Shown here: positions 17,169 to 26,383 of the stretch, piece by piece | Numbering within the stretch: position 1 is the first letter of the stretch | Layout: the number at the start of each line of letters is the position of its first letter | Origin: Gammaproteobacteria bacterium UBA5078 | GTDB lineage: Bacteria; Pseudomonadota; Gammaproteobacteria; Pseudomonadales; Pseudohongiellaceae | Assembly (NCBI GenBank): GCA_002416505.1 | Contig: DIAM01000021.1 | Coordinates: forward strand, 509,763-573,762 | Direction of reading: 5' to 3' | Length of the DNA stretch: 64,000 bases | Position numbers and translations under genes: made by a program | The notes under the pieces: generated by a model | Databases searched by the model: none | Told to the model about the DNA's origin: nothing | What the model saw: only the letters and a program-made list of their open reading frames with translations

Positions 17169-19193
17169 GTGAAAAAACTCAATCCCCGCCAACTAGAGGC
17201 GGTGAAATATATAAGCTCTCCTTTACTCGTACTCGCCGGTGCCGGCAGTGGCAAAACTAGCGTAATTACACAGAAGATCAATTACCTGATCAACGAGTGC
17301 GGTTACCCAGCCCACAAGATTGCCGCTGTAACTTTCACCAATAAAGCAGCACGCGAGATGAAAGAGCGCGTTACCAATCTTGCACGCCAGCGCGAGGGGG
17401 GTAGTAACATCCGCGGTTTGACGATCTCGACCTTTCACCACCTCGGACTTACCATCATTCGACGTGAGCATAAGCGGCTTGGTTTCAAATCTGGTTTCTC
17501 CATTTTCGATAGCCAAGACAGCACTAGCCTGCTCAAGAGCCTACTACATAAGGAAGCCGAGATCTGTGACGAACAGCTCAAGTTCCTACAAAGCACCATC
17601 TCCAACTGGAAGAATCAGCTGCTTTTGCCCGAACAGGCCAAGCACACCGCTTCCGAGCCCGAGACCGTGTTCGCGGCGCGTGTGTATGGGGAGTATCAGC
17701 GCCACTTGCGCGCGTTCAACGCGGTGGATTTCGACGACCTCATCCTATTGCCCGTGACGCTGTTTCAGGAACATGCCGATGTGCTGGAGCGTTGGCAGAA
17801 TCGCATTCACTACCTGCTCGTGGATGAGTATCAGGACACCAACACCGGACAATACCTTCTCGTGAAACTATTAGTGGGCCCGCGCAGCGGCCTGACGGTA
17901 GTGGGGGACGACGATCAGTCGATTTACTCCTGGCGCGGCGCCAGGCCGGAGAACATGGTTCAGCTGGAGCAAGACTACCCCAGCCTGAAACTCATTAAGC
18001 TGGAGCAGAACTATCGCTCCAATAATAATATCCTGAGCGCGGCCAACACGCTTATCGCGAACAATCCCCACATCTACGACAAGAAGCTGTGGAGCCAGCT
18101 GGGCCTTGGCGATCAGATTCGCGTACTGGTGTGTCCGAACCAAGACTCCGAGGTCGAGCGCATCGCCTTGGAGATATTGAGCCTATGCGTGAACAAGCGT
18201 CTGCGCTTTCGCGACTTCGCGGTGCTGTATCGCGGCAACCATCAGGCCCGCACGCTCGAGCTGCAATTGCAGGCGCACCAGATTCCTTATCAGATTACAG
18301 GTGGCACTTCGTTCTTCTCCAAGGCTGAGATTAAAGACCTAATGGCCTATCTGCGCCTCATGGTGAATCCCGACGACGACAACGCCTTCCTGCGCTCCAT
18401 CAATACGCCGCGACGCAAAATCGGCCCCAGCATTCTCGAGGCACTTAGCAGCTATGCGAATGAGCGTGAGGTGCCCCTGCTACAGGCCTGCACGGAGCTC
18501 GGGCTCGGGCAATTCTTAGAGCCGAAACAGCAAGAGAAGCTGAGCCGCTTCGCGCATTGGCTGAACAATATTCGCGAGCAGGCACAGCGCGGCGACAGCA
18601 TCGCGGCGATTCGCGAGATGTTGACCGACATCGACTTCGAGGGCTGGATTCATCAGAACGCCAAGTCCCAAGCGGCGGCGGAGCGGGCCATCGGCAACGT
18701 CGAGATGTTGATGGGCTCATTGCAGAAGAGCCTGGCCAAGGACGAGGAAGAGGGCGGCGACGAAGACATAGAGTCGGCCATCAATAAGCTCATTCTGCGC
18801 GACCTACTCGAGCGCCAGGAGGAAGAGGATATCGATAACCAGGTGCAGCTGATGACACTGCACGCGGCGAAAGGGCTGGAGTTTCCCTATGTGTTCATCA
18901 TGGGCATGGAAGAGGAATTACTGCCCCATCGCAATAGCATCGAGAACGACGACATCGAAGAGGAACGCAGGCTAGCCTATGTGGGGATTACTAGGGCGCA
19001 GCAGAATCTGACCTTCACACTAGCGAGAAAGCGCAAGCAATTCGGGGAGAGCACCTCGACCACACCGAGCCGCTTCCTCGATGAATTGCCGCAGGATCTG
19101 CTGTACTGGGAAGGCCGCTCCGATGCGACGCCGGAACAGAAACAGGAGAAGGGCGCCGCCGCCATCGCGGGGCTCAAAGACCTGTTTGCCTAG
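17169..19193 (+). CDS. rep: ATP-dependent DNA helicase Rep
   Basis: 674 residues, the same size as E. coli Rep (673). It is a superfamily 1A 3'-5' helicase that helps the replisome pass bound proteins. Motifs in order: KLNPRQLEAV (Q motif), LAGAGSGKT (Walker A), AVTFTNKAAREMKERV (Ia), LLVDEYQDTN (II), VVGDDDQSIYSWRGA (III), LEQNYRSNNNIL (IV), LMTLHAAKGLEFPYVFI (V) and EERRLAYVGITRA (VI). The start is GTG, directly after a TAA in another frame; no stronger start is nearby. The last 15 or so residues are variable. Confidence 0.96.
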   Translation: MKKLNPRQLEAVKYISSPLLVLAGAGSGKTSVITQKINYLINECGYPAHKIAAVTFTNKAAREMKERVTNLARQREGGSNIRGLTISTFHHLGLTIIRREHKRLGFKSGFSIFDSQDSTSLLKSLLHKEAEICDEQLKFLQSTISNWKNQLLLPEQAKHTASEPETVFAARVYGEYQRHLRAFNAVDFDDLILLPVTLFQEHADVLERWQNRIHYLLVDEYQDTNTGQYLLVKLLVGPRSGLTVVGDDDQSIYSWRGARPENMVQLEQDYPSLKLIKLEQNYRSNNNILSAANTLIANNPHIYDKKLWSQLGLGDQIRVLVCPNQDSEVERIALEILSLCVNKRLRFRDFAVLYRGNHQARTLELQLQAHQIPYQITGGTSFFSKAEIKDLMAYLRLMVNPDDDNAFLRSINTPRRKIGPSILEALSSYANEREVPLLQACTELGLGQFLEPKQQEKLSRFAHWLNNIREQAQRGDSIAAIREMLTDIDFEGWIHQNAKSQAAAERAIGNVEMLMGSLQKSLAKDEEEGGDEDIESAINKLILRDLLERQEEEDIDNQVQLMTLHAAKGLEFPYVFIMGMEEELLPHRNSIENDDIEEERRLAYVGITRAQQNLTFTLARKRKQFGESTSTTPSRFLDELPQDLLYWEGRSDATPEQKQEKGAAAIAGLKDLFA

Positions 19194-19202
19194 CGCATAA
19201 AA

Positions 19203-19224
19203 AAAGGGCTCCTAGGAGCCCTTT
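19203..19224. terminator. Bidirectional terminator between rep and the cytochrome c5 gene
   Basis: A perfect 22-base palindrome (AAAGGGCTCCT / AGGAGCCCTTT) lies between the convergent rep and cytochrome genes, preceded by a run of A and ending in TTT. It can terminate transcription from both sides. Confidence 0.85.
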
Positions 19225-19243
19225 CTCAGCAATCGAAGAGCGC

Positions 19244-19618
19244 TTACTTGCTGCTATCGACCATATACTGAATCAAGTCTTTCAGATCGTCATCGGTACA
19301 CGTGAAGCAAAGACCCTTAGCAGGCATCGCATTGATGCCATTAATTGCATTTGCTAGCAGTGTGTCCATGCCTTTCTCGACGCGTGGCGTCCAGTCAGCT
19401 GCCGTGCCTACTTTAGGAGCACCGGCCGCACCACTATTGTGGCAAGCCCAGCAGCTTTGCATGTAGACGCGCTCAACATCGAACCCATCGGAATTCTGTG
19501 CCAACTGCATTACCCCTAGGCTAGGCGTGTCTGCAGAGACCGAGCCAGACATTACTGCCAACAGGGACATAGCACTAATTTGTACTGCAAGGGACTTCAA
19601 TACTTTGATCAATTTCAC
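19244..19618 (-). CDS. Cytochrome c5-type monohaem protein
   Basis: 124 residues with a signal peptide ending near SGSVSADT, so it is periplasmic. The haem site is CWACH and the axial methionine is probably in NAMPAKG. The extra pair GLCFTC is the disulfide that marks cytochrome c5. It is a small electron carrier between quinol-oxidising complexes and terminal oxidases or reductases. The start is GTG with TAGGAG upstream. A second c5-type gene follows the same pattern 86 bases upstream, so the two look like a tandem duplication. Confidence 0.9.
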   Translation of the reverse strand: MKLIKVLKSLAVQISAMSLLAVMSGSVSADTPSLGVMQLAQNSDGFDVERVYMQSCWACHNSGAAGAPKVGTAADWTPRVEKGMDTLLANAINGINAMPAKGLCFTCTDDDLKDLIQYMVDSSK

Positions 19619-19704
19619 GACGTCTTGCTCCTATTACTGTTACCGGTACTTCACCGTTTCGAATTAAGAGTATCTCAACCAAGCTTAACCATTAATGAAC
19701 AGAA

Positions 19705-20169
19705 TTACTGGCCGTTCCCTGATATGTACTCAACTAGCGCTGCAATGTTGTCATCACTACAGGTCATACACATTCCTCGAGGTGGCATCGCATTGATGCC
19801 GCTGATCGCATTCGCGACGAGCGTCTCGAGCCCTTTGTCTGCTAGACGCTTGGTCCACTCCGCGCTGTCATCGAGCTTGGGGGCGCCCGCCATGCCGGAG
19901 GCGTGGCATACGTTACAGCTCGTCTGATAGGCCTGCGCAACATCGAACTCGCCACTGGCCGCAGCCGCAACGGGGGCCGCCGCAGCAGGTGCCGCGCCAC
20001 CGCGGGCGCAAGACTGGCCGGCTAGGCATACTTCGCCGACCGGCTTTAGGCGCTCGGCGATCTGCTCGTCGCGTGATTGTGCGGCGCTAGCGCCCATGAA
20101 GACGACGCTTGCTGCCAGCGCGCCCATCTGAGCGAACCGTAAAACGATACTGCTGTTGAATACTGCCAC
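19705..20169 (-). CDS. Cytochrome c5-type protein with Ala-rich linker
   Basis: 154 residues. A hydrophobic export segment (LRFAQMGALAASVVFMGASAAQ) is followed by a short conserved stretch with RLKPVGEVCLAGQSC, an Ala/Pro linker at about residues 60-72, and a c5 domain with CNVCH, NAMPPRG and GMCMTC. The linker could tether the haem domain to the membrane or a partner. Two additional cysteines ahead of the linker may form a disulfide. I start at the GTG with AGAGGA upstream; the frame is open 19 codons further. Confidence 0.88.
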   Translation of the reverse strand: MAVFNSSIVLRFAQMGALAASVVFMGASAAQSRDEQIAERLKPVGEVCLAGQSCARGGAAPAAAAPVAAAASGEFDVAQAYQTSCNVCHASGMAGAPKLDDSAEWTKRLADKGLETLVANAISGINAMPPRGMCMTCSDDNIAALVEYISGNGQ

Positions 20170-20326
20170 GCTATTATCCTCTTTAATTAAACTTGCCAAT
20201 GTGTCTCTCGCGCTCGCGGGCATCAAAATGACAACATGCTGCCACGAACCTTCTTTTCCATGAGATGCGCGCGATTATACAGGCACAGAGGCATAGGAGT
20301 AAATTTGCATTATCTATTGATGCTCA

Positions 20327-21808
20327 CTAAGGCGTCACCACAAGATTGATCGGCGCGCCGTGGAAATACAGTTCATTGGGATTGCTGTTGACCCCATAGC
20401 CGATTAGGAAGTTGACCTCGATGTCATTCAGGCCTAAGTCTGAGGCCCTCGTATCACGCAATATGTCGACCCTTTCGAGCGCCGATAACACTAAGGTCTT
20501 CGCCTTGCTGATGTCGCCCTGCCCATTGTATGCATTGAATTCGCCCGCAGAGTTGCGCAGCAGAATCTGGCCATCGGCCAAGATGCCCGCCACTACAATG
20601 AAACCCGCTTGGCCTTGGTGCTTGGGGTCTATCGCTATGCGGCCTTCAATATCGAAGAACTCACTGGGCTTGACGACATTGCTATAACTTAGCTTGTTTC
20701 TGGCCCTCACGCCCCCAGCAAACTTCGCGCTACTTGTAGAGCCCAAGAGACTAGTCTCCTGCCCGCGCTCCAGTAGAATATTGCTCTGATAGCTCATGGT
20801 GAGCTGGTACGAGCCAACGGTATCGCCACACGCGGACCCATCTACGAAGGTGTTGGCGAGGACGGCATAGGTGCCCGCCGCCAGGGTCTTGGTGATTTTC
20901 GCGTCACAGCCCACGCCCCCGTCATCGTCGACGTCGAGCACCCTGGAGTTTGCATCCATGAGCACCAACACCGAGTCCAGAGACGCGGAACTCATGCCGA
21001 TCGTAATCGAAGTCGGCTGCGCCAGCGTGAACTCATAGGTATCGACCAGGCTATCGTCGCTGCCGCCCCCGACCAGTTGCTTCACGCTGCAGTCGCCCTC
21101 ACTCAGGCCCCCTGCCACACGGCCGAAGTCGATAGCGGCCACCGGGCAGTTTGCGTAGCCGGTATACAGGGTGGTGGCCCCCTCGATGTCGTCGGGCTGG
21201 AGCGTGAAGAGATTGCCGATCGTGGAGCGCATGATAGAGGCGCTGCCCTGCTCATGACTCATGCCGATGACGTGCCCCATCTCGTGGAGCGCGACCCGGC
21301 CGAAATCGATGCCCCTGGATTGATCGACCAACGGCCCATCATAGATATCGAAGCGGGTGTTGGCGTTGAATACGATATCGGACTCCACGATATCGAAGCC
21401 CCCAAGCAGATTGGACTCGGTATAGATCAGGGTGACGGCGAGGGTATTCGCCCCATAGGCATCGCCGCAGACCGTGGCGGAGAAGTCGATGCCATTTTGC
21501 CCGTCGCCATTGCCGCTGTTGAACTGCCCACCTGAGGGTGTTGCGCCGTAGCCGCTGCAAGGGTTCCTATAGCCTTGATTCACAATAAACTCAAAAGGGG
21601 TTTGCGAGGTCCATTGGGCCGCGGCGCGCGCCAGGGCGTCGCGCCAACTCGTGCCGCTGGACGAGGAGCCCGGCATGCCGATATAGAGCAGCGCACTCCC
21701 TCCTGGCCATTTGATTCCCGCGATATTGAACGTAAACGCGGTCACGCTGGCGCCAGCCAGCAGCACCGCAGACAAGCCTATCGCTAAACGCCTGAGGCTC
21801 TTGCTCAC
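20327..21808 (-). CDS. Secreted matrixin-type zinc metalloprotease with prepeptidase-like C-terminal domain
   Basis: 493 residues with an N-terminal signal (RLAIGLSAVLLAGASVTAFT). The catalytic site is HEMGHVIGMSH, matching HExxHxxGxxH, followed by a Met-turn SIMRS, as in matrixins/metzincins. After the catalytic domain (about residues 30-215) comes a PPC-like beta-sandwich (about 245-345) with calcium-type acidic loop DANSRVLDVDDDGG, then about 140 residues that I do not recognise. Four or more cysteines in the catalytic half suggest disulfides. It is a plausible substrate of the type II system at 48-58 kb. Its ATG overlaps the stop of the upstream partner gene by four bases. Confidence 0.82.
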   Translation of the reverse strand: MSKSLRRLAIGLSAVLLAGASVTAFTFNIAGIKWPGGSALLYIGMPGSSSSGTSWRDALARAAAQWTSQTPFEFIVNQGYRNPCSGYGATPSGGQFNSGNGDGQNGIDFSATVCGDAYGANTLAVTLIYTESNLLGGFDIVESDIVFNANTRFDIYDGPLVDQSRGIDFGRVALHEMGHVIGMSHEQGSASIMRSTIGNLFTLQPDDIEGATTLYTGYANCPVAAIDFGRVAGGLSEGDCSVKQLVGGGSDDSLVDTYEFTLAQPTSITIGMSSASLDSVLVLMDANSRVLDVDDDGGVGCDAKITKTLAAGTYAVLANTFVDGSACGDTVGSYQLTMSYQSNILLERGQETSLLGSTSSAKFAGGVRARNKLSYSNVVKPSEFFDIEGRIAIDPKHQGQAGFIVVAGILADGQILLRNSAGEFNAYNGQGDISKAKTLVLSALERVDILRDTRASDLGLNDIEVNFLIGYGVNSNPNELYFHGAPINLVVTP

Positions 21809-22449
21809 CGGGCTAGCTCCACTATCTCGCGGACACTGGCCTTGAACTGCTGCGCACTGAGGCCGCGGCTAGCCTTGCTCGCGATCCCCGCGCGCACACT
21901 CACCCCCTTCGCAACACCCTTGCTGAACTGCGCCTCGGCAAGCGAGGCCGGAGCCCCGTCGGCGCTCTGCACCGACACCACGGGCACATGGCCGGCGGTG
22001 GTGACGAGCGAGGCGCCACTGCCCAGGTCCTCGATGAGGAAGTGGCCCTGCGCCCAGCCCACCAGCGGGTTGACCTGAAAATCCCTCAGCGACTCGACGA
22101 AATAGATGCCCGTCTCACCCTGCTCGGGCATGCGCATATCGCTCACCTGCAGGCCGCGCATGCCGACCTGACCGCCGAGGAAGCGCAACTCGATCGCAGC
22201 GCCTGCGAACTCGCCCTTTATGACGTCGCTGATCTGGAAGCTGACGAGGGTGTGAATGCTGCCATCGGCGCTGCTCTGGGAGCGAAGGCCCGTGACACGG
22301 CCCTCGAAGACGAGTTCCGCGGCGTCCACTACCTCCTCGAAACTCATCTGCAATACGGTGCTAGCCTGGGCGCTCGACAGGCCGCACAACGCGAGCACGC
22401 CACAGATTAGGGACGCAAATTTGAGGAAACGCTGTTTCGCTGCTCTCAT
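21805..22449 (-). CDS. Exported protein of unknown function, partner of the metalloprotease
   Basis: 214 residues. The signal peptide is RFLKFASLICGVLALCGLSSAQAS. The mature part begins VLQMSFEEVVDAAELVFEGRV and is beta-rich (FQISDVIKGEFAGAAIELRFLGG), with a G-rich turn GMRGLQVSD and EQGETGIYFVESL. It overlaps the protease gene by four bases, so the two are made together; a chaperone, inhibitor or accessory role is possible but not shown. I place the start at the ATG 64 codons into the open frame because only that one gives a signal peptide. Confidence 0.7.
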   Translation of the reverse strand: MRAAKQRFLKFASLICGVLALCGLSSAQASTVLQMSFEEVVDAAELVFEGRVTGLRSQSSADGSIHTLVSFQISDVIKGEFAGAAIELRFLGGQVGMRGLQVSDMRMPEQGETGIYFVESLRDFQVNPLVGWAQGHFLIEDLGSGASLVTTAGHVPVVSVQSADGAPASLAEAQFSKGVAKGVSVRAGIASKASRGLSAQQFKASVREIVELAR

Positions 22450-22643
22450 TCCAAACAATCTCCCGAGCGATGTCGTTGACGAGTGAGGTGGGCCAAGTAT
22501 GTCACATTCTGCGCAATTACTCGTGAGCTGTCCCTCAAAACCCGCTATCCTTGGGCGCTGATAATATTCAAGAAATCCCGGCAATTGCCGCTGTAGTAAA
22601 TAGAGTAGACTCGCCTTAACACAGTCACGCCACGGTCCCAATA

Positions 22644-24323
22644 ATGATTTTTATCAAACGCAGCACCCTCGTCTTCTTATTGCTTAGCCTCTGCGGCCTC
22701 GCCCAGGGCGCAGCGATCGAGTTTGGCGCGACCACCTATAGCAGCAACGAGATCACCACCCCCGTCACCATCACCGTCAAGCGCACGGGCGTGACCACTG
22801 CCGGCGCATCGGTCCTAGTCTCGGTTACCGGCGGCACCGCGACGGCCACGAGCGACTACACGTTCACCCCAGTCACCCTAACCTGGGCTGCGAATGATGC
22901 GAATCCCAAGACCGTGAGCGTGGTGATCGTCGACGACCGTCTGGTGGAGGGCACCGAGACGGTCACGTTGGGCCTGTCCGCAGTGACGGGGGATACCATC
23001 GGCGCAGACGCCAGCACCACGTTGAGCATCTTGGACTATGAGCAGGGCACCCTGCAGTTCTCCAGCGCCACCTTCAGCGTGGCCGAGAATGGCGGCACGG
23101 CCTCCCTCACCGTGAGCCGCACTAATGGCAGCGATGGCGCGGTGACTATCGCCTACGCATCCGTCAACGGCACCGCCGCCGCCCCCGCCTTCTTCACCGC
23201 CGTGGCCGCGGGCTCGGTGCTCAGCTTCGCGGACGGCGACACCACTAAGACCATCTCCATCCCCATCATCGACAACAGCGTTGGGCAGGCGAATAAGACC
23301 TTCACGGTGAATCTGTCGACGATCACCGGCGGCGCGCTCCTGGGCACGATAGCCAGCACCACCGTGACCATAGTGAACGACGATGAAGACTTCACCTCTG
23401 GGCTGACCAAGATCACCCCTGTCGTGGCCAATATCACCCAGGGCGAGGTCATAAGCCTTGGACAGAACTCGCCCTTCAATGCCACCAATACGCTCCTGGC
23501 GACCATCAACCGCATCCCCGAGTTGACGATCACCTCCTTGGTGGCCACGCAGTCCGGGACTACTGGCGTCATCGAGATCCCCGTCGGCGAGGTCTCCTAC
23601 CACCTGCTGCCCTATAGCGCCGGGCAGGCGAGCACCAGCACGGGCGCGATCTTCCTCAATCAGGATCAGAGTGGCCGCATGATCACCGACGAGGGCCTGC
23701 AGATTAACTTCCAGCCCGCGATGGCGAACACCGCGGTATTGCAAGCCGCGCTCACGCAGCTGTCATTGCCCAAGATGACCATCACCAGCAATGGCAACCT
23801 CACCGTGCAACGCAATCAGGGGGCACCCGTTTTCGACCTGGACAGCACGGGGAAGCTGGTGATCAATAATGCCTTCTACGATCGCTACAATCTGCGCCCA
23901 TCGATCACCTCTAGCCTAATAACGGACGCGACTGCCGGCGTGTATCTACACCCACACCCCAACGCGGCATTGCCCGACGAGGTGTATATGCAGGTGATCT
24001 ATCCGAGTGGGACGACGCTGCGTCAGCAGTTGTTTACTACCGCGCCGGTGATCGGCTCGGAATACATCAATGGGCTGCTCGCCATAGCCGGCGTGAGCAA
24101 TGTGCGCTTCGAGGCCCTTGGCATCAGCGCCTTCGATTTCAATAACCGGACGCTGCGCATGTATGCGGACTTCATCGTGCGCCGTGTCGACCCGAAGACC
24201 TATAGCGGCGCCTCGCCTGCGACGGGCCTGTTCGGCGCCGGGGACTTGAACGGCGATGGCACGGAGGACTTTAGGATGGTCTACTCCAACGGCGACGAGC
24301 AGTATTTCTACCTGCTGCCCTAA
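22644..24323 (+). CDS. Secreted protein with two Calx-beta domains
   Basis: 559 residues with a signal peptide (KRSTLVFLLLSLCGLAQGA). Residues about 23-130 and 135-250 are Calx-beta repeats, each with DYTFTPVTLTWA- or LSFADGDTTKTISIP-type segments and ending IVDDRLVEGTETV or IIDNSVGQANKTF. Such domains bind calcium in surface and adhesion proteins. The remaining 310 residues are unassigned and end with a calcium-loop-like GDLNGDGTEDFRMVYSNGD. It diverges from the protease pair across 194 bases. Likely outside the cell, maybe by type II secretion; no RTX signal is seen. Confidence 0.75.
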   Translation: MIFIKRSTLVFLLLSLCGLAQGAAIEFGATTYSSNEITTPVTITVKRTGVTTAGASVLVSVTGGTATATSDYTFTPVTLTWAANDANPKTVSVVIVDDRLVEGTETVTLGLSAVTGDTIGADASTTLSILDYEQGTLQFSSATFSVAENGGTASLTVSRTNGSDGAVTIAYASVNGTAAAPAFFTAVAAGSVLSFADGDTTKTISIPIIDNSVGQANKTFTVNLSTITGGALLGTIASTTVTIVNDDEDFTSGLTKITPVVANITQGEVISLGQNSPFNATNTLLATINRIPELTITSLVATQSGTTGVIEIPVGEVSYHLLPYSAGQASTSTGAIFLNQDQSGRMITDEGLQINFQPAMANTAVLQAALTQLSLPKMTITSNGNLTVQRNQGAPVFDLDSTGKLVINNAFYDRYNLRPSITSSLITDATAGVYLHPHPNAALPDEVYMQVIYPSGTTLRQQLFTTAPVIGSEYINGLLAIAGVSNVRFEALGISAFDFNNRTLRMYADFIVRRVDPKTYSGASPATGLFGAGDLNGDGTEDFRMVYSNGDEQYFYLLP

Positions 24324-24340
24324 GGAAGCTCTGAATAACC

Positions 24341-25426
24341 CTACTCGAAGCCGTCCTTATAGCTGCCGTCTTGGATCTTCTCCCACCAGCCCTGATTGTC
24401 TAGATACCACTGCACCGTGCGGGTGAGCCCATCGGCGAACCCGGCGCGGGGCTTATAGCCTAGCTCGGACATAATCTTCTGCGCGTTGATCGCATAGCGG
24501 GTGTCGTGACCCGCCCTGTCGGTCACATAGGTAATCAGCTTGGTGCTCGCCCCGCCCTTTGAGGCTGGGCACTGTGGGAAACGCGTGCGTAGTTGCTCGT
24601 CTGTCGCGAAGAACCCATCCATCAATTGACAGAGCAGCTTGACGGTGTCGATGTTCGCCCACTCGTTATTGCCCCCGATATTATAAGTGTCACCCGGCAC
24701 GCCACTGCGAATGACCAAGTCGATGCCGCGGCTATGATCGTCGACATAGAGCCAGTCGCGGATCTGCTGCCCGTCGCCATAGATTGGCAGGTCCTTGCCG
24801 TGCAGGATATTGAGCAGGCATAGCGGGATGAGCTTCTCGGGGAAATGATAGGGGCCGTAGTTATTCGAGCAATTGCTGGTGGTGACCCTAAGACCATAGG
24901 TGTGATGATAGGCACGCACCAGGTGATCGGACGCGGCCTTGCTCGCCGCATAGGGGGAGTTAGGCGCGTAGGGCGTTGACTCGGTAAAGGCCGGATCCTC
25001 TGGCCCTAGGGTGCCATACACCTCGTCGGTGGACACGTGATGGAAATGATGCGGGATCGCCTCGCCCTTATCTAGCCAGCACTTCTTCGCCGCCTTCAAT
25101 AGGCTATGGGTGCCGATGATATTCGTATTAATAAAGGCATCTGGCCCCGTTATCGAACGATCGACATGGCTCTCCGCCGCGAAATGCACGATCAGCGCGA
25201 TCTCGTGCTGCTCGATGAGGCTCTCGACCAAGGCCTGATCGGTGATGTCGCCGCGCACGAAGGTGAAGTTGGGCGTCTTCCAGACATCGCGCAGATTCCA
25301 GGTATTGCCCGCATAGGTGAGTGCGTCCAGGCCGATGACCCGATCGTCGGGATAGTGCTGCAGCCAGTAGTGCGTGAAATTGGCTCCGATGAAACCGGCT
25401 GCTCCGGTGATGAGTACGCTGCGCAT
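24341..25426 (-). CDS. rfbB: dTDP-glucose 4,6-dehydratase
   Basis: 361 residues. It is the second enzyme of dTDP-L-rhamnose synthesis, an NAD-dependent short-chain dehydrogenase fold. Visible are the dinucleotide motif TGAAGFIGANF, the AAESHVDRSI segment, the catalytic STDEVYG and the YAASKAASDHLVRA (YxxxK) motif, then NCSNNYGP and RDWLYVDDH. It is the last gene of a minus-strand run of sugar genes. The first enzyme of the pathway, the thymidylyltransferase RfbA, is not in the run. Confidence 0.96.
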   Translation of the reverse strand: MRSVLITGAAGFIGANFTHYWLQHYPDDRVIGLDALTYAGNTWNLRDVWKTPNFTFVRGDITDQALVESLIEQHEIALIVHFAAESHVDRSITGPDAFINTNIIGTHSLLKAAKKCWLDKGEAIPHHFHHVSTDEVYGTLGPEDPAFTESTPYAPNSPYAASKAASDHLVRAYHHTYGLRVTTSNCSNNYGPYHFPEKLIPLCLLNILHGKDLPIYGDGQQIRDWLYVDDHSRGIDLVIRSGVPGDTYNIGGNNEWANIDTVKLLCQLMDGFFATDEQLRTRFPQCPASKGGASTKLITYVTDRAGHDTRYAINAQKIMSELGYKPRAGFADGLTRTVQWYLDNQGWWEKIQDGSYKDGFE

Positions 25427-25489
25427 GTAGTGCTCTCTCTTGTTTTGTAATGAGGCATCACCCTGCAGCGATGCCGCTCCGGGCGGTGC

Positions 25490-26368
25490 TTATCTCTGGC
25501 TCAGTGTCCGCAGGGTGTCGCGCAGGGCCTCACGCCAGTGCAGCTGTGGACACTGCAGCTCCAGCAATGCCTTGGACTTATCCAGCACACTATAGACCGG
25601 GCGCGCCGCAGCGGTTTTATACTTCTCGGTGGAGATGGGATTGATCGGGATCGCGTGATCCAACAGCGCCAAGCGGATGGCCTCGTCCTGTATCGCGACC
25701 GCGAAATCATACCAACTCGCCACGCCGGCGTCGGTCCAGTGATAGACCGCCCCCGGCTGGTTGCGCTCTATCAGCGCGTGCAGACAGCCGACTAGGGATT
25801 GAGTTGAGCAGGGCGTGCCGATCTGATCGTCCACCACATTCAGGGAGTCGCGCTCGCGCATCAGGCGCAGCATGGTCTTCATGAAGTTAGTGTTATAGGC
25901 AGAGTACAGCCAGGCGGTGCGCACGATCGTCGCCTTGCCCGGCAGCAGGGTGGTGAGCATCTTCTCCCCCGCCAATTTGCTCTGCCCGTATAGGCTAAGC
26001 GGCCCGGTGGCGTCGTCTACCTTATAGGGCCGATTCTTATCGCCGGCGAACACGAAGTCCGTAGAGATATGGATCAGATGGGCCTTCTTGGACTTGGCCC
26101 AGCGCGCCAGATGCTTCACGCCCTGCTCGTTGATGCTATAGGCATCCTCGGCATTGCTTTCCGCCGCATCCACCGCCGTGTAGGCGGCGGCGTTGATGAT
26201 GATATCCGGCTTCAGGGCGTCCAGCGTCGCACTCACTCTGGCCTGATCGGTGATGTCCATGTCGGCGCGGCCCAGGGGCAATAGCACGTGGTCCTCGAAT
26301 AGCACGGAGCGCATCAGGGTCTGCCCTAGCTGGCCATTCGCCCCGGTTATGGCGATTCGTTTACCCAT
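25490..26368 (-). CDS. rfbD: dTDP-4-dehydrorhamnose reductase
   Basis: 292 residues. It reduces dTDP-4-keto-L-rhamnose to dTDP-L-rhamnose. The N-terminal ITGANGQLGQTL, the DITDQ segment, INAAAYTAVDAAE, STDFVFAG and YGQSKLAGEK (YxxxK) are in family order. It lies 15 bases after rfbC and 63 before rfbB. Confidence 0.95.
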   Translation of the reverse strand: MGKRIAITGANGQLGQTLMRSVLFEDHVLLPLGRADMDITDQARVSATLDALKPDIIINAAAYTAVDAAESNAEDAYSINEQGVKHLARWAKSKKAHLIHISTDFVFAGDKNRPYKVDDATGPLSLYGQSKLAGEKMLTTLLPGKATIVRTAWLYSAYNTNFMKTMLRLMRERDSLNVVDDQIGTPCSTQSLVGCLHALIERNQPGAVYHWTDAGVASWYDFAVAIQDEAIRLALLDHAIPINPISTEKYKTAAARPVYSVLDKSKALLELQCPQLHWREALRDTLRTLSQR

Positions 26369-26383
26369 GTTCTCTCACCTCGT

